Assembly (NCBI RefSeq): GCF_921293095.1
Contig: NC_060248.1
Span: 133,250,972 to 133,314,971 of the forward strand
Direction of reading: 5' to 3'
Length of the DNA stretch: 64,000 nt
DNA from: Ischnura elegans
Taxonomy: Eukaryota; Arthropoda; Insecta; Odonata; Coenagrionidae
Both the position numbers and the translations under genes were made by a program. Positions 1 to 9,995 of this stretch are shown one piece after another. Numbering within the stretch: position 1 is the first letter of the stretch; every line of letters starts with the position of its first letter. A model generated the notes under the pieces. The model was not told where the DNA came from. It saw only the letters and a program-made list of their open reading frames with translations, and did no database searches.

Positions 1-2544
1 TATCTAGAATTCAGTGCATGCCATAATAATGAATAATACGTCATTTTAAAGAAAATTTAATCTCAATTTTAATTTTTTTGTTTTATGAAACATAAGAAAT
101 CAAGACACGTGAGTGCAGTAAATGACTCCGCGCACCGTAAAATTAGCCGCTTTGTCAACTTCATGAACTTTGTAACTCAACCTAGCGAAAACTACTACGT
201 CTACAATGTTCATCTTCCACAATAAGATGCAAACATTAATTTAGATTAATAAAATGGCTTTTGCGTATTTTTAGAACGCATATTTTTTCCAAAATAATGA
301 AAATGTTTCAACACTATCTAGTTCTACAGTTTACCCCGAAATAAAAAATAAAATGAATATAAACACTTCTTAATTTCTCCTTTAATTTCTTAAATCTTCT
401 TCTGGCATCCACTGAAGTCAGATATAAATTTGCAAAGTACAGCGGCACATCATTTTGACGCCGACAGTATAGAGGGAAAGAAGAAAGTTGCTTCGTCGCT
501 AGTCGGAAGTAATTTTTCATGTCCTAGGAAAAGCGTACCTTTAAAATTTAAAGACAGGGCCGGGCGGTTGCTAAGGGTGACTCCAAACCCGTATAACTCC
601 TTCCCGAGCCCCTGAATAAGATAGGGTAAGGCGTGAGTAACAGCGCTGGACGGGAAAATCCAAGAGACTGCAGTTGAACATTACAACCCTTCTGGATGAT
701 GGGGGAGAGGGGAGGAAGGGTCTACTTGCTTGTGTTCCAGCACATCCATATCTTCAACCCCCGCTTGGAAAAAAAGAGAGAAAATCTGCAGGATGAGGAG
801 GAAAAGACGGAATTGTCGAAAGAAGAGCCGAGCGATGTTTGCCCGTGGGGGACGACGGGAAGGTATCTCTCCGAGTAAGCGAGAATTAATTGAATTCTCT
901 CTCCCCATCCAAGAGAATTCATAATTCTGTTCTTTTTTACGTAATTCTCCTTCTCCTGAGGGCGTTTTTTTTTCGGAGCCGACCCCTTCAAGGGCCTGCC
1001 ACATTGGCATATCCTCGGCTGAAGCAATTACGGATTAGCAGTCATAAGGAGGAGCGTGGGGGGGTGAGTATTAAAAGAGTGAGTTGGGGTGAGGGCTCAT
1101 GGGAAGAGAGAAAGACAAGGAAGAAAGCCACCTCGGGCGAATTATAATGGGATTCGGAGGAGAGTGTATGTGCTGCCATCCCTCGGGGGTTAAGAGGAAC
1201 TACTGCTCGAGGAGATTCCCTTCCGTTTTCTTTTTCCATTTTTTATAATTCGCTCGACTTTTTTATTTTCAATTTCCTTCCTCAGCTTTCAACTTGCTCA
1301 GAGCGGCAATCCCCATTTCCGAAGGAGTTAAACGTCGACGGGGATGAAAATTAAAAAGCAGTCGAAAGGTGGTTCAGTTTCCTACCGCGAGAAGTCTCCC
1401 GTTCCATTTTTTAATCGTTTTGATGGAGGTGGGCCGAAGTGCGCCATTTCGGAAGTGCCTCAGGGCACGATCCTGGACCCTGCTTATTGTTTGAAGCAAA
1501 GCGAATCGCCCCTGAGAGAGCTTTAAGGCAATGGATATCCCCTCCCCTATGCCACCCGACTAATTGAGTTTAATTATCTCAGTGTAGTAAGAATCCACCA
1601 AGTTAATTAATGAGAAATAATTTCAGTCGTTTCATGTAATGTACCCACCGCTTTTTCTTCGTTGAAAAGGGAAGGACTGCTGATTTGTACTTTCTCACGT
1701 TTGGGCCGAGGTTCATAAAATCCTGCTTTCACAGCAGAATTTTATGAACCTCGTAGAGGTCTAAAAGTAGAAAAGGTTAACGATTGTTTAACGTTAGGGA
1801 TCACTTAAAGTGAGAATACATTTTGCCATTGGTGAAAGTCATTTTTTTATATTTGAGCGTGAAATTTCTTGGCTATGCAATGCCGTAGTCATTTTATTTA
1901 TTGGATTTTTATTGTTTTTTTTTTTGGTTAAATATGACCGTTAATCCTGAGAGGTGGCATGTCGAGGAAATACCATAGAGATAAGAAAAATTATCTCCCA
2001 ACAAGACATATAAGGTGGCGAGGGGAGGAGTCGATTCAATAATAATACGGTGCAGCAGTTTTCTATGTTTTTTGAGCAGAATAAAGGTCGGTGATCAGTC
2101 CGATTTAATTTTTTATGAATCCCAACAAAATTGAAGCACATGTATCTTCTGTGCCAATGCAACATAGACAGCACATTTACATAACATTAGATGCATCCCA
2201 ATTCTAAGTCTAAAAGGAAGCAGGACAGAGAATGGCGCCCTGAAGTGGTTGCAAAAGAGAAAGACTACCTAACACTGCTTATTCGGGTCTCTCCCCAAAG
2301 CTCAATTTTGTTTCTTATTCGACTTCAGACATAAACTAAGATTTAGTAATGCATTGCAAACAGACAAGACATCTAAAAAATTGCATACAGCCTTACAATC
2401 GCGCAAAACATTATAGATATCCAGATTAATCGGGAATTTTTCCAAATTTTCCAAAGATTTGCGCACAATTTTTTCGTGTTGCTTAGTCTAAAAATGTTAC
2501 ACCGTGTACTTCGTCAAAAAATAATAAATAATTTTGCTTCTCAG
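1..2544. other. No gene recognised
   Basis: No splice-supported exon or known element is visible. From about 680 to 1150 the plus strand is purine-rich, which keeps several short frames open on both strands with no protein-like composition. One short perfect-looking hairpin at 1707-1753 is listed separately. Confidence 0.5.
1707..1753. repeat. Short hairpin with 21-bp arms
   Basis: The arms 1707-1727 and 1733-1753 are complementary over 21 positions with one G.U-type mismatch, around the 5-nt loop TTCAC. It is too short for an ordinary insect microRNA precursor and no gene is next to it. It may be the remnant of a small palindromic element. Confidence 0.6.
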
Positions 2545-2710
2545 GTGTCCGCCGAGTGTGAGCAGATTCTTCATTTTTCGGGTTACGCCGTTGACGTTGA
2601 CAGCATTTCTGCCAGTGACCCTTCTGGCGTCTTCGGGACGCAGGTTCTGCTCCAAACGAAACAGCATCTGATGACTGACATCTTAACATCTCTTCCTTCG
2701 CACTGCCACG
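2545..2710 (+). CDS. Candidate internal exon of an unrecognised gene
   Basis: A good acceptor (TTTTGCTTCTCAG ending at 2544) and a strong donor (GTAAGT from 2711) bracket a 166-nt open stretch that starts in phase 0 and ends in phase 1. The translation is protein-like (begins VSAECEQILHFSGYAVDV, ends SLPSHCHG) with mixed composition and three cysteines, and it sits in otherwise AT-rich sequence full of stops. I do not recognise the family. No partner exon is identified in the next kilobases, so the gene would extend to the left of the window or across a long intron. The open frame runs back to 2476, but that part looks like intron. Confidence 0.45.
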
Positions 2711-2796
2711 GTAAGTTTGAATAATAATTCGTCCGCTTATTTTCATACGCGCGAGAGCACGAAGCGGAGAACGGCGACTAAAATGGAAGAGTTCCC

Positions 2797-3211
2797 ACCT
2801 TTACAGTTTAAGCGAAGGAGAAGTTAGGAATAGGTGACTGTACGATGAGCACTATGAACGCTAACGTTAGGATTTTCTCCTCTGCACCCAGGAGGGGAAG
2901 GACGGGAAGGAGCAAGGAAGGAGGCGCCGCCGCGATGAGAGCCCGACGACGCCTCCGGGGAGGGGATAGGGAAGGAAGGGAAGGGACGAGGAATCCCGCA
3001 CCGTCACAAAGGCGGGCGGGTCCTACTATAGTTATCTATAGCTATCAGCGAAACCAAGCTTACGCAATTAATGTTCCAACGATCTTGGAGGACCATTCTA
3101 TGAGGAAGAATGATCCAACGATCAAATAGTTAGATTCTCACCTTTACAGTTTAAGCGAAGGAGAATTTAGGAATAGGCGACTGTACGATGAGCACTATGA
3201 ACGCTAACGTT
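2797..3211. repeat. GC-rich dispersed repeat flanked by 75-bp direct repeats
   Basis: About 75 bp starting CACCTTTACAGTTTAAGCG and ending AACGCTAACGTTAGG occur at 2797-2870 and again, with a few differences, at 3137-3211. Between them lies a GC-rich block (2871-3136). Its part at roughly 2875-3125 is repeated in inverted orientation at 44735-44975, without the flanking 75-mers. The inner block is therefore a mobile repeat and the 75-mers are either an unusually long target duplication or part of another repeat. The open frame at 2845-3129 is only a by-product of the GC-rich block. Confidence 0.6.
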
Positions 3212-4894
3212 AGGAATACTTACAAACTAAACGGCCTCGTGTAGCCGAAAAATGGCCAATGAACGGCTCACATATCTTTCATCACATATCAATTTGGCAC
3301 CCGTCAATGAGCCACTTGCATTTCATCTGGCGTTTGAGTGTAATTTGGCTGCCGTATATTGGACGCCGGATTTCAAACGTGTAAAAATCACTTGAAATGA
3401 TTCTTTTTATCATGTAACCCAATTTCCTCGGTGGATCGCGTAGTAGTATAGTGATCGTCAGAGGGCGCTACCGCCATTTGGTGGCCAGCCAATTAAGTGG
3501 AGTTGCGCAATCCAAGTTTCAATAATAAAAATTATTATTATCATGAAACCGTAACATTTTAGCACAAAATACGTGATTAAGTAGAGAAATAATGATTTTT
3601 TTTTAATCTTCGAAAGCCACCGTTCCTACATTAAAACTGTGAGTAAAATTATGAATAATGCTAAAACCTTTGACGCCTCTCTGTTTTAATATACAAAGAG
3701 TACTAAATTCACCATCAAGTATTACACAGTACCTCAACTCCTAAACTTATAACTACTCGCAGAATTTCTCGATTATTTTAATACAAAAACCTCGCTTCGA
3801 GTCACTTATTAATGTAGTTATGGACGAGGGGTATTCTTTTTAAAATAAAAGAACATTTATTTTTTATTGGTACTTACGGCGATATGGAAATAATTTCAGT
3901 CGAAACATTTTATCCGCGGATGAATTATTATTTCAAAGTTTGATGCTATTTAAAATTTTATTTTTCCGTATGTTACTCAATTTTTCTGTTATAGAAGAGG
4001 CAAAACTCTTTAAATTACCGAATTTGAAAACAGTTGCATGTGATAAATTGTCACATTTTTCGTATACATATTCCATAAATATAATTTCTGTTTGATCTTC
4101 CTTCCTTAGTCTCAACAGCACTTTCCCACCGTTTAAGTTTAGCAGAACCTTATTAACTATTTGACTAGTTCTCATGCCTTTATAAAATCTTTCCCGCGGA
4201 TTTTCTACTCCCGCCTTTGCGATTTTGAGGAAATGCGTCTGCTGGCTAATGGATTGGGTGGATTTGTGACGAAATTTGGCAACCAGTCGCATTTCAAGTG
4301 GCGCTAAGGCAGCAAGTCGCATTTGCCCCTCGCCTTTCTTTATATGGGACGGTTTTTAAAGGAAAAGATATTTCCTGCCTTGGCTGTCCCGTAGGCATGA
4401 GAACATAAACATTTAATGAGCATTCATTTTCATGGCTGTAATGCAAAGTGAAGTTAAATTTTGAGCTCCACCGTAATTATGTAAGTCATGATACGCGGTC
4501 CACGTCATCAAGTTGTCATCACGCTGGACACGTGTCCTTATATTTATAGACGTGGATAGCGTAAAAATATTTAATACTTCTGGCGGGGTTATGGCGTTCT
4601 TCTTCCTACATGAAGTTTGACTTACTCTTTTATTGCATTCTAAAATGAAAAAATAATATTATTTAACAAAGAAAGATACCTCAATTGGAAAAAAAACAAA
4701 TCGGAGCACGAGGCAAATGGTTAAACCTGGGCACGAGAAGAAAGCGAAACGCAAATATTGGCATAGATACTCACAGTGAAGTCAGAGACCCAAGCAATTA
4801 CATGCACGGGGAAACTCATATCTCTTATCTAGTATTTTTTAGTATGGGAGAGTTTATAGTCTGAGGTTTCAGGCAAGATGGAGTGGAAACGTGA
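3212..4894. other. No gene recognised
   Basis: AT-rich sequence. A 129-codon open frame on the minus strand (3933-4322) starts with two imperfect copies of a MRLAALAPLE/MRLVAKF-like stretch and is otherwise unlike any family I know. It has no convincing splice or poly(A) context, so I do not call it a gene. Confidence 0.4.
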
Positions 4895-5340
4895 CATAAT
4901 GAAAATGAAAAAGCAGGAGCAATAGGGAAGTGCACTAGTGTTTCAAATGCACCAAACACATTTTTTAAATTAGAGTTCAGAATAACATAATGTCGTAAAA
5001 CCACAGTTTAAATCCTAATAGTGAATAGTTGATTCGAGATGACCGTCTGAAATATGGAAAAATTCAAAGGCCGCGAAAACGGGTGTCCATGTTGAATATT
5101 GGCCGTGACGTCACAAGGCAGTAGCAGAAGGCAGCTTCTACACCGTTTAGTTCTACCACTATTATTGCATAGAAAAATTACAGAATTTGAGGGTATCCGT
5201 TTTTTGCTGTCATAAAATATCTTCAGAATATATATGTGGCTGCTTCTCTTTTGAGTAAATGACTTTATCCCTGCGTAATATATTAACATTAATTTACGTG
5301 TCAACTTCAAGTTTGGAAAGAGTAGTGCGAATAGCACATT
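4895..5340 (-). repeat. Dispersed repeat, copy 1
   Basis: Read on the minus strand, this segment contains TGCCTTGTGACGTCAC followed by an AACATGGA-type stretch and, 150-200 nt later, GTGCACTTCCCTATT, then GCTTTTTCATTTTCATTATG. The same ordered landmarks occur on the plus strand at 9410-9905. It is an unclassified interspersed repeat. At 4895-4935 it preserves the uninterrupted sequence that is broken in the other copy by a Penelope-type hairpin. Confidence 0.6.
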
Positions 5341-5875
5341 GAATCTTTAATAAATGCATGATGGCATTTATTTTTCGCTGGGTATATTTTGGCACAATGC
5401 CGTTTATCATGCCAAAACTTTTTTTGTAAGAACCGAGTCAAACTAATAAACCTATTTCAGACGTTTACTGCAAGACTTATTCGTTGCGTATGTATTCACG
5501 CCGGCCGGAACGTTCGCCCTTCGCTACTAGAATCATGGGATGTTAGCCTTATTTCCGAGCTGGCTGGTTGTTGCAATGGTTCGCTGTCCAGGATGGGTTA
5601 AGAAAAGGTAATCTTGGTTGGGAGAAGGAAAATTCCAACGATTTATAAATGGTATACCAAACTTTGATGTATTTATGGTTACTGAATTTTTGAATAAGGA
5701 GGACAGGTTCAACGCTCCATAGAAATGCGAGACGTTAAGGCTAACAAGGGGAGACCGCGTACCTTGCTGCATCTTTTTCAATTAGGGCGTTAGTTAGGCT
5801 GTAATTAATTAATTTTCATGCGTTACTTTTTACAAGTTATATATATAAATCCAAAATATCCATCATTTCCCAATG

Positions 5876-5955
5876 GGTCGGTTGGGGTAGCGGTAGAGTG
5901 CACGAGTCAAAGGTAAGATGTGACCCGAATGATAGTGGTTCAAGCCTACGTCATG
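5876..5955 (+). repeat. tRNA-like SINE head
   Basis: A box A-like TAGCGGTAGAGTGC is followed about 45 nt later by a box B-like GGTTCAAGCC, the spacing of an internal RNA polymerase III promoter. No cloverleaf closes properly, so it is not a working tRNA gene. It is most likely the 5' head of a tRNA-derived SINE. Confidence 0.5.
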
Positions 5956-6934
5956 GCATTATTTTTTGTTGCCTTCACTGTGATCATACGGCGTCTAGTT
6001 TATCATTAATTATAATTGCAGCAATCATTGACATGAGACAATTTTTTTATCGTCATTATGGCGTTTAGGTATTTTAGCAGTGTCATTACAAACGCCGAGA
6101 TACGATGACTACAAGGGTTGGTGTGCGCTAAAATGTTAATTTTTTCTTTGCTTATACTGACCAACTTCCACATTAAAAATGAAAACCACTCTTGCAAGAG
6201 CACATACCATTAAAGGCTCGCGGAAAGCAACAATATGCGTACAGGCTTAATTAATAAGAACACAAAGCGAATATAAAATGCCATATATCTCGAACACTTG
6301 TAATTCACATTACTCCAAAGGGAGTTTACTTACTCAGTACATACCTCAGTACCTTGTACTCAGTACCCACCAGTTTACCTCAGTAGCTGTGCTAAAAGAA
6401 CCATTCTGAAATATAATTTCAACTAACAAATAGGATGAAATAAAAGTTGATAACCCTGGACCGGGCGCGCTGGCGTATAAAATACGTCAATCTTTGAAAA
6501 CCAAGGATTTCGACATTGTACGTACATTCTGGGCTATAATGGTCTCGTGTATTCTTACAATGTACTTTGACTGCCTATATTGTGAGTTTTCAAAGTCCGA
6601 GGTATTGTAGCTAATTTTTTAGATCAGCAAGATGAACCCGTCACCAGTGGAATACAAATTACGCCGCGCGACCTGCCGTGTACCTTTATATCTGTATCAC
6701 CTATAAATGTACTAATTTCAACAAATAAAGATTAACTTTAACAAAATTCGTTTGTTATCATATATGCACATATCATGGGCAAAGTACGCATTTTGCCCGG
6801 TCGTGTAAAAAAACAGTCGCGCCATAATTCTTTAACCAAACTACTTTGAGTTTATAAATTACGTAGGTCTACGCGGAAGATGCTATATTTTGACTCAACA
6901 CACTTTCTGATGTGACTATGAGGTACCTATTAAG
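5956..6934. other. No gene recognised
   Basis: AT-rich sequence with no open frame of coding character and no repeat that I can match elsewhere in the window. Confidence 0.45.
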
Positions 6935-6987
6935 TAAATTATTATAATGTTTGGAAAGGAAATTGCTTAGCTTTTCTACAAAACACA

Positions 6988-7038
6988 CACTTTATTGCCG
7001 ACTAGTTTCGGTTACACTGTACCATTATCAAGACTAGT
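6988..7038 (-). ncRNA. Hammerhead-like module at the 3' end of the Penelope copy (left arm)
   Basis: Exact mirror of the module at 9062-9112: degenerate TTGATAA box, GGT/ACC hairpin, GAAA, self-complementary ACTAGT, C. It ends with AATAAAGTGTGTG, like the AT-rich tail at the other three loci. Confidence 0.4.
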
Positions 7039-8058
7039 GATACACATCAGAATTTGCCGGTATATATACTCTGTGGTCGGGTGATTGGAGGGGAAGGAGA
7101 GGGGGGAGAGGTAAGTGACGGGGAAGGTGAAGGAGGGAAGAGATAGGGAGAAAAACCAGAGGTAGTTACAAAGTAGAGCGTGGGTTGGCGTCACAAGGAT
7201 TTTTTGGGGTGTAATAGTGGAATGTCTAGAAGGGGGGGAGTGGAAAGGGAAAAGGTGGTCATTAGCAATGGGTTCTTTCCTCTTTACAATTTTTAAAATT
7301 TCCAACTGTTCTCTGGTGTCCAGCTGTGTTCCTTTTTTGACTCGGTGAAGCAATTCCGGTGTAAAATCCGCTTGGTGGCCTTCCTCCCGAAGATGGGCAG
7401 CGAATTGGGACATCCCAGTGTTGTTGTAGTAATCGCGCCGGTGTTCCTCCGCTCGTACGGTCAGACTTCTTCCTGTTTGTCCTATGTATTTGGAGTCACA
7501 ATCACCACACCTTAATTGGTAGACCCCGCTCTTGAGGGCTGAATCAGTGGGGTCCTTGACTGAAGGTAGCATGCTCTTCAGGTTAGAATTATTGTAAAAG
7601 GCCGGTTTTATGTTGATTACTTTGAGTAATTTTTCCAATTTAATAGAAGGTTGGCCTAAATATTTTATGCGTCGCCATGACTGTTGATCCGTGGGGGTGG
7701 TAGAGTAAATACCTCTGAGTAAGAATTTTCTCTTTTTGCTTTCAAACAAATCGTTGATCAATTTTTCGGTGTAACCATTGGCTATCGCGATTTTTGTGAT
7801 GGTGGTAATTTCTGAAAGGAGATCTGAGGGCTCTAAAGGGATCGACAAAGCTCTATGCAGCATGCAATGAAAGGCTGACAATTTTTGGGTTATGGCATGC
7901 TTGGAAGTTGCGTGGATGACTTGGTCTGTATGAGTAGACTTTCGGTAAATGGAGAACTTATGCTCGCCGTCTTTAATGGAAATATTTAGATCTAAATAAT
8001 TTAGAGTGCTGCCCTCTTGTAACTCCATAGTGAACTTGACATTTGAATTTAAATTCAA
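7012..8058 (-). CDS. Penelope-like retroelement ORF, 3' part with GIY-YIG endonuclease (left arm)
   Basis: This 348-codon frame is the C-terminal part of a Penelope-like reverse transcriptase/endonuclease. The start is a truncation: the first residues correspond to the end of the reverse transcriptase region (LNYLDLNISIKDG, followed by HSTH-type residues typical after the RT core). Cysteines in the run LRCGDCDSKYIGQTGRS mark the GIY-YIG endonuclease, whose GVYQL and YIGQTGRS motifs are present, followed by R and H positions (VRAEEHRR). The catalytic RT motifs are absent because the copy is 5'-truncated. The extra G relative to the other arm keeps this arm open 60 residues longer. It is not expected to be autonomous. 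Confidence 0.85.
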   Translation of the reverse strand: MNLNSNVKFTMELQEGSTLNYLDLNISIKDGEHKFSIYRKSTHTDQVIHATSKHAITQKLSAFHCMLHRALSIPLEPSDLLSEITTITKIAIANGYTEKLINDLFESKKRKFLLRGIYSTTPTDQQSWRRIKYLGQPSIKLEKLLKVINIKPAFYNNSNLKSMLPSVKDPTDSALKSGVYQLRCGDCDSKYIGQTGRSLTVRAEEHRRDYYNNTGMSQFAAHLREEGHQADFTPELLHRVKKGTQLDTREQLEILKIVKRKEPIANDHLFPFHSPPSRHSTITPQKILVTPTHALLCNYLWFFSLSLPSFTFPVTYLSPLSFPSNHPTTEYIYRQILMCITSLDNGTV

Positions 8059-8909
8059 ATGTCAAGTTCACTATGGAGTTACAAGAGGGCAGCACTCTAA
8101 ATTATTTAGATCTAAATATTTCCATTAAAGACGGCGAGCATAAGTTCTCCATTTACCGAAAGTCTACTCATACAGACCAAGTCATCCACGCAACTTCCAA
8201 GCATGCCATAACCCAAAAATTGTCAGCCTTTCATTGCATGCTGCATAGAGCTTTGTCGATCCCTTTAGAGCCCTCAGATCTCCTTTCAGAAATTACCACC
8301 ATCACAAAAATCGCGATAGCCAATGGTTACACCGAAAAATTGATCAACGATTTGTTTGAAAGCAAAAAGAGAAAATTCTTACTCAGAGGTATTTACTCTA
8401 CCACCCCCACGGATCAACAGTCATGGCGACGCATAAAATATTTAGGCCAACCTTCTATTAAATTGGAAAAATTACTCAAAGTAATCAACATAAAACCGGC
8501 CTTTTACAATAATTCTAACCTGAAGAGCATGCTACCTTCAGTCAAGGACCCCACTGATTCAGCCCTCAAGAGCGGGGTCTACCAATTAAGGTGTGGTGAT
8601 TGTGACTCCAAATACATAGGACAAACAGGAAGAAGTCTGACCGTACGAGCGGAGGAACACCGGCGCGATTACTACAACAACACTGGGATGTCCCAATTCG
8701 CTGCCCATCTTCGGGAGGAAGGCCACCAAGCGGATTTTACACCGGAATTGCTTCACCGAGTCAAAAAAGGAACACAGCTGGACACCAGAGAACAGTTGGA
8801 AATTTTAAAAATTGTAAAGAGGAAAGAACCCATTGCTAATGACCACCTTTTCCCTTTCCACTCCCCCCTTCTAGACATTCCACTATTACACCCCAAAAAA
8901 TCCTTGTGA
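8043..8909 (+). CDS. Penelope-like retroelement ORF, 3' part with GIY-YIG endonuclease (right arm)
   Basis: This is the mirror copy of the left-arm frame, 288 codons, identical in protein sequence until about 8865. There a run of C is one base shorter and the frame shifts to an earlier stop; the left-arm C-terminal tail continues in another frame at 8906-9088. The GIY-YIG endonuclease domain is intact; the reverse transcriptase core is missing through 5' truncation. Which arm carries the ancestral C-terminus is uncertain. Residues after the PIANDHLFPFHSP stretch look non-conserved, so the shorter end may be the natural one. Confidence 0.85.
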   Translation: MNLNSNVKFTMELQEGSTLNYLDLNISIKDGEHKFSIYRKSTHTDQVIHATSKHAITQKLSAFHCMLHRALSIPLEPSDLLSEITTITKIAIANGYTEKLINDLFESKKRKFLLRGIYSTTPTDQQSWRRIKYLGQPSIKLEKLLKVINIKPAFYNNSNLKSMLPSVKDPTDSALKSGVYQLRCGDCDSKYIGQTGRSLTVRAEEHRRDYYNNTGMSQFAAHLREEGHQADFTPELLHRVKKGTQLDTREQLEILKIVKRKEPIANDHLFPFHSPLLDIPLLHPKKSL

Positions 8910-9061
8910 CGCCAACCCACGCTCTACTTTGTAACTACCTCTGGTTTTTCTCCCTATCTCTTCCCTCCTTCACCTTCCCCGTCACTTACCTCTCCCCCCT
9001 CTCCTTCCCCTCCAATCACCCGACCACAGAGTATATATACCGGCAAATTCTGATGTGTATC

Positions 9062-9112
9062 ACTAGTCTTGATAATGGTACAGTGTAACCGAAACTAGTC
9101 GGCAATAAAGTG
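9062..9112 (+). ncRNA. Hammerhead-like module at the 3' end of the Penelope copy (right arm)
   Basis: ACTAGTC, then TTGATAAT, then a small hairpin with arms GGT/ACC, then GAAACTAGTC. The 6-mer ACTAGT is self-complementary and is preceded by GAA and followed by C, as for a reduced stem III with a GUC cleavage triplet. The CUGAUGA box is degenerate (TTGATAA) and I see no stem I, so activity is doubtful. The mirror copy is at 6988-7038 on the minus strand. Confidence 0.4.
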
Positions 9113-9409
9113 TGTGTTTTGTAGAAAAGCTAAGCAATTTCCTTTCCAAACATTAAATATGGAATTCTACAAAGTGAAGGCCTCAACAATTGAATTCATT
9201 AAATTATTATAATATAAATATCAATTTGATCTTACAATACCTTCAAATGATCTTCAAAACAGAATATCATCGATAGGTAAGAGTCAGGAGCAGCCTTGAA
9301 CCATTTATTCCGTATAGCTTGTGCTTAAGGCACGGGAATGAATATCTTCTCCAGGCTTTTGTTTCGACGTCGAGATGAAATTTGGAACAAAAAATCATTT
9401 ATAATTCTA

Positions 9410-9722
9410 TTTTGAATTCATGTTTTCGGTACTAGACGACATTTTTAGGAAGCAAACTCCACCGATTCCCGGAAACTCTCGCCGCGCTAAAGAAGGCGAC
9501 GGAATACAGCGATACTCCACTGGTGACTACTGCCTTGTGACGTCACATCTCAATCAAGATGGAGGCACTGTGTTTCAGCGCAACATGAAAATTTCCGACT
9601 TTCAAAACGATTTAAAGTGCATACCCCAGATGCAGAAAATAAAAGTGACTATACTAATGTTTCTTTTTTAGGCTAAACTTTCAAATTCAGCAATAAAAAA
9701 AAATTAGTGCACTTCCCTATTT
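9410..9722 (+). repeat. Dispersed repeat, copy 2 (left part)
   Basis: Same family as 4895-5340 in opposite orientation, with CTACTGCCTTGTGACGTCAC, then an AAGATGGAGG-type stretch, then GTGCACTTCCCTATT. It is interrupted after CCCTATT by the hairpin at 9723-9859 and continues at 9862-9905 with GCTTCTGCTTTTTCATTTTC. The 83-codon open frame at 9420-9671 has no coding character. Confidence 0.6.
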
Positions 9723-9742
9723 CCACACTTTTACATTTATTA

Positions 9743-9778
9743 GTACTACCGGTTTCGCTTTTCAGCATCATCAGGTAC
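9743..9778 (-). ncRNA. Hammerhead-ribozyme-like core, mirror copy
   Basis: GTAC, CTGATGA, T, a stem-loop with arms GCT/AGC and loop GAAA, then GAAA, ACCGGT, A, GTAC. This is the better-preserved of the two arms. Core boxes, a 4-bp stem I and a palindromic stem III are all visible. Confidence 0.55.
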
Positions 9779-9803
9779 CTGAAAGGTATCAGATAATGAA
9801 AAT

Positions 9804-9839
9804 GTACCTGATGATGCCGAAAAACGAAACCGGTAGTAC
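9804..9839 (+). ncRNA. Hammerhead-ribozyme-like core with palindromic stem III
   Basis: In order: GTAC (stem I 5'), CTGATGA, an 11-nt hairpin, GAAA, ACCGGT overlapping the last A, one A at the cleavage position, GTAC (stem I 3'). This agrees with the hammerhead core, with stem III reduced to a self-complementary 6-mer that could only pair between two molecules, as described for Penelope-associated variants. In this copy stem II is weakened (CCGAAAAAC). In the mirror copy (minus strand, 9743-9778) stem II is intact as GCTGAAAAGC. One extra T lies between CTGATGA and stem II. Confidence 0.55.
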
Positions 9840-9995
9840 TAATAAATGTAAAATTGTGGAAATTGCTTCTGCTTTTTCATTTTCATTATGGGAGATTTTA
9901 ACAGCGTCTTCAGAGTGTGTCACCAAGGTGACTTGGACAAGGCTAGTGCTTTGGCCTCACGCTCTTGTTCCGGGATGATTACTATATCGAAACAG

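Larger units (their letters stand above)
6935..9213. mobile_element. Head-to-head Penelope-like element pair forming a 2.2-kb palindrome
   Basis: Two 5'-truncated Penelope-like retroelements are joined head to head. The arms are 6945-8050 and 8051-9155, with no spacer. The symmetry axis lies inside ATTTGAATTTAAATTCAAAT. The arms are identical as far as I can compare them apart from one base in a homopolymer (7 G at about 7233 against 6 C at about 8865). A 14-bp direct repeat, TAAATTATTATAAT, lies at 6935-6948 and at 9200-9213, consistent with a target-site duplication of the whole dimer. About 45 bp at the right (9156-9199) belong inside the duplication but have no mirror copy. Symmetry stops at the element ends and does not run into the flanks, which argues against a simple assembly fold-back. 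Confidence 0.85.
9723..9859. mobile_element. Inverted Penelope-type terminal modules (hairpin with 56-bp arms)
   Basis: The arms 9723-9778 and 9804-9859 are complementary with only about three mismatches. Each arm, read outwards, has GTAC, CTGATGA, a small stem-loop, GAAA, the palindrome ACCGGT, A, GTAC, then AATAAATGTAAA and GTGG. It sits inside the dispersed repeat and its insertion point is defined by the uninterrupted paralogue at 4895-4935. It has no protein-coding part, so it would be a minimal head-to-head pair of element ends. Confidence 0.7.

Noticed and set aside
681..1147. Several overlapping open frames of 60-109 codons
   Set aside because: They lie in purine-rich DNA that suppresses stops on both strands and have no protein-like pattern or splice signals.
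3933..4322. 129-codon minus-strand frame with a CATATAAAG upstream
   Set aside because: The beginning is a small internal repeat, and there is no family resemblance, splice context or poly(A) signal.
6945..9155. Assembly artefact producing the palindrome
   Set aside because: Symmetry ends exactly at the Penelope 3' ends and a direct repeat flanks the whole; a fold-back artefact would continue into flanking DNA. It still deserves long-read confirmation.
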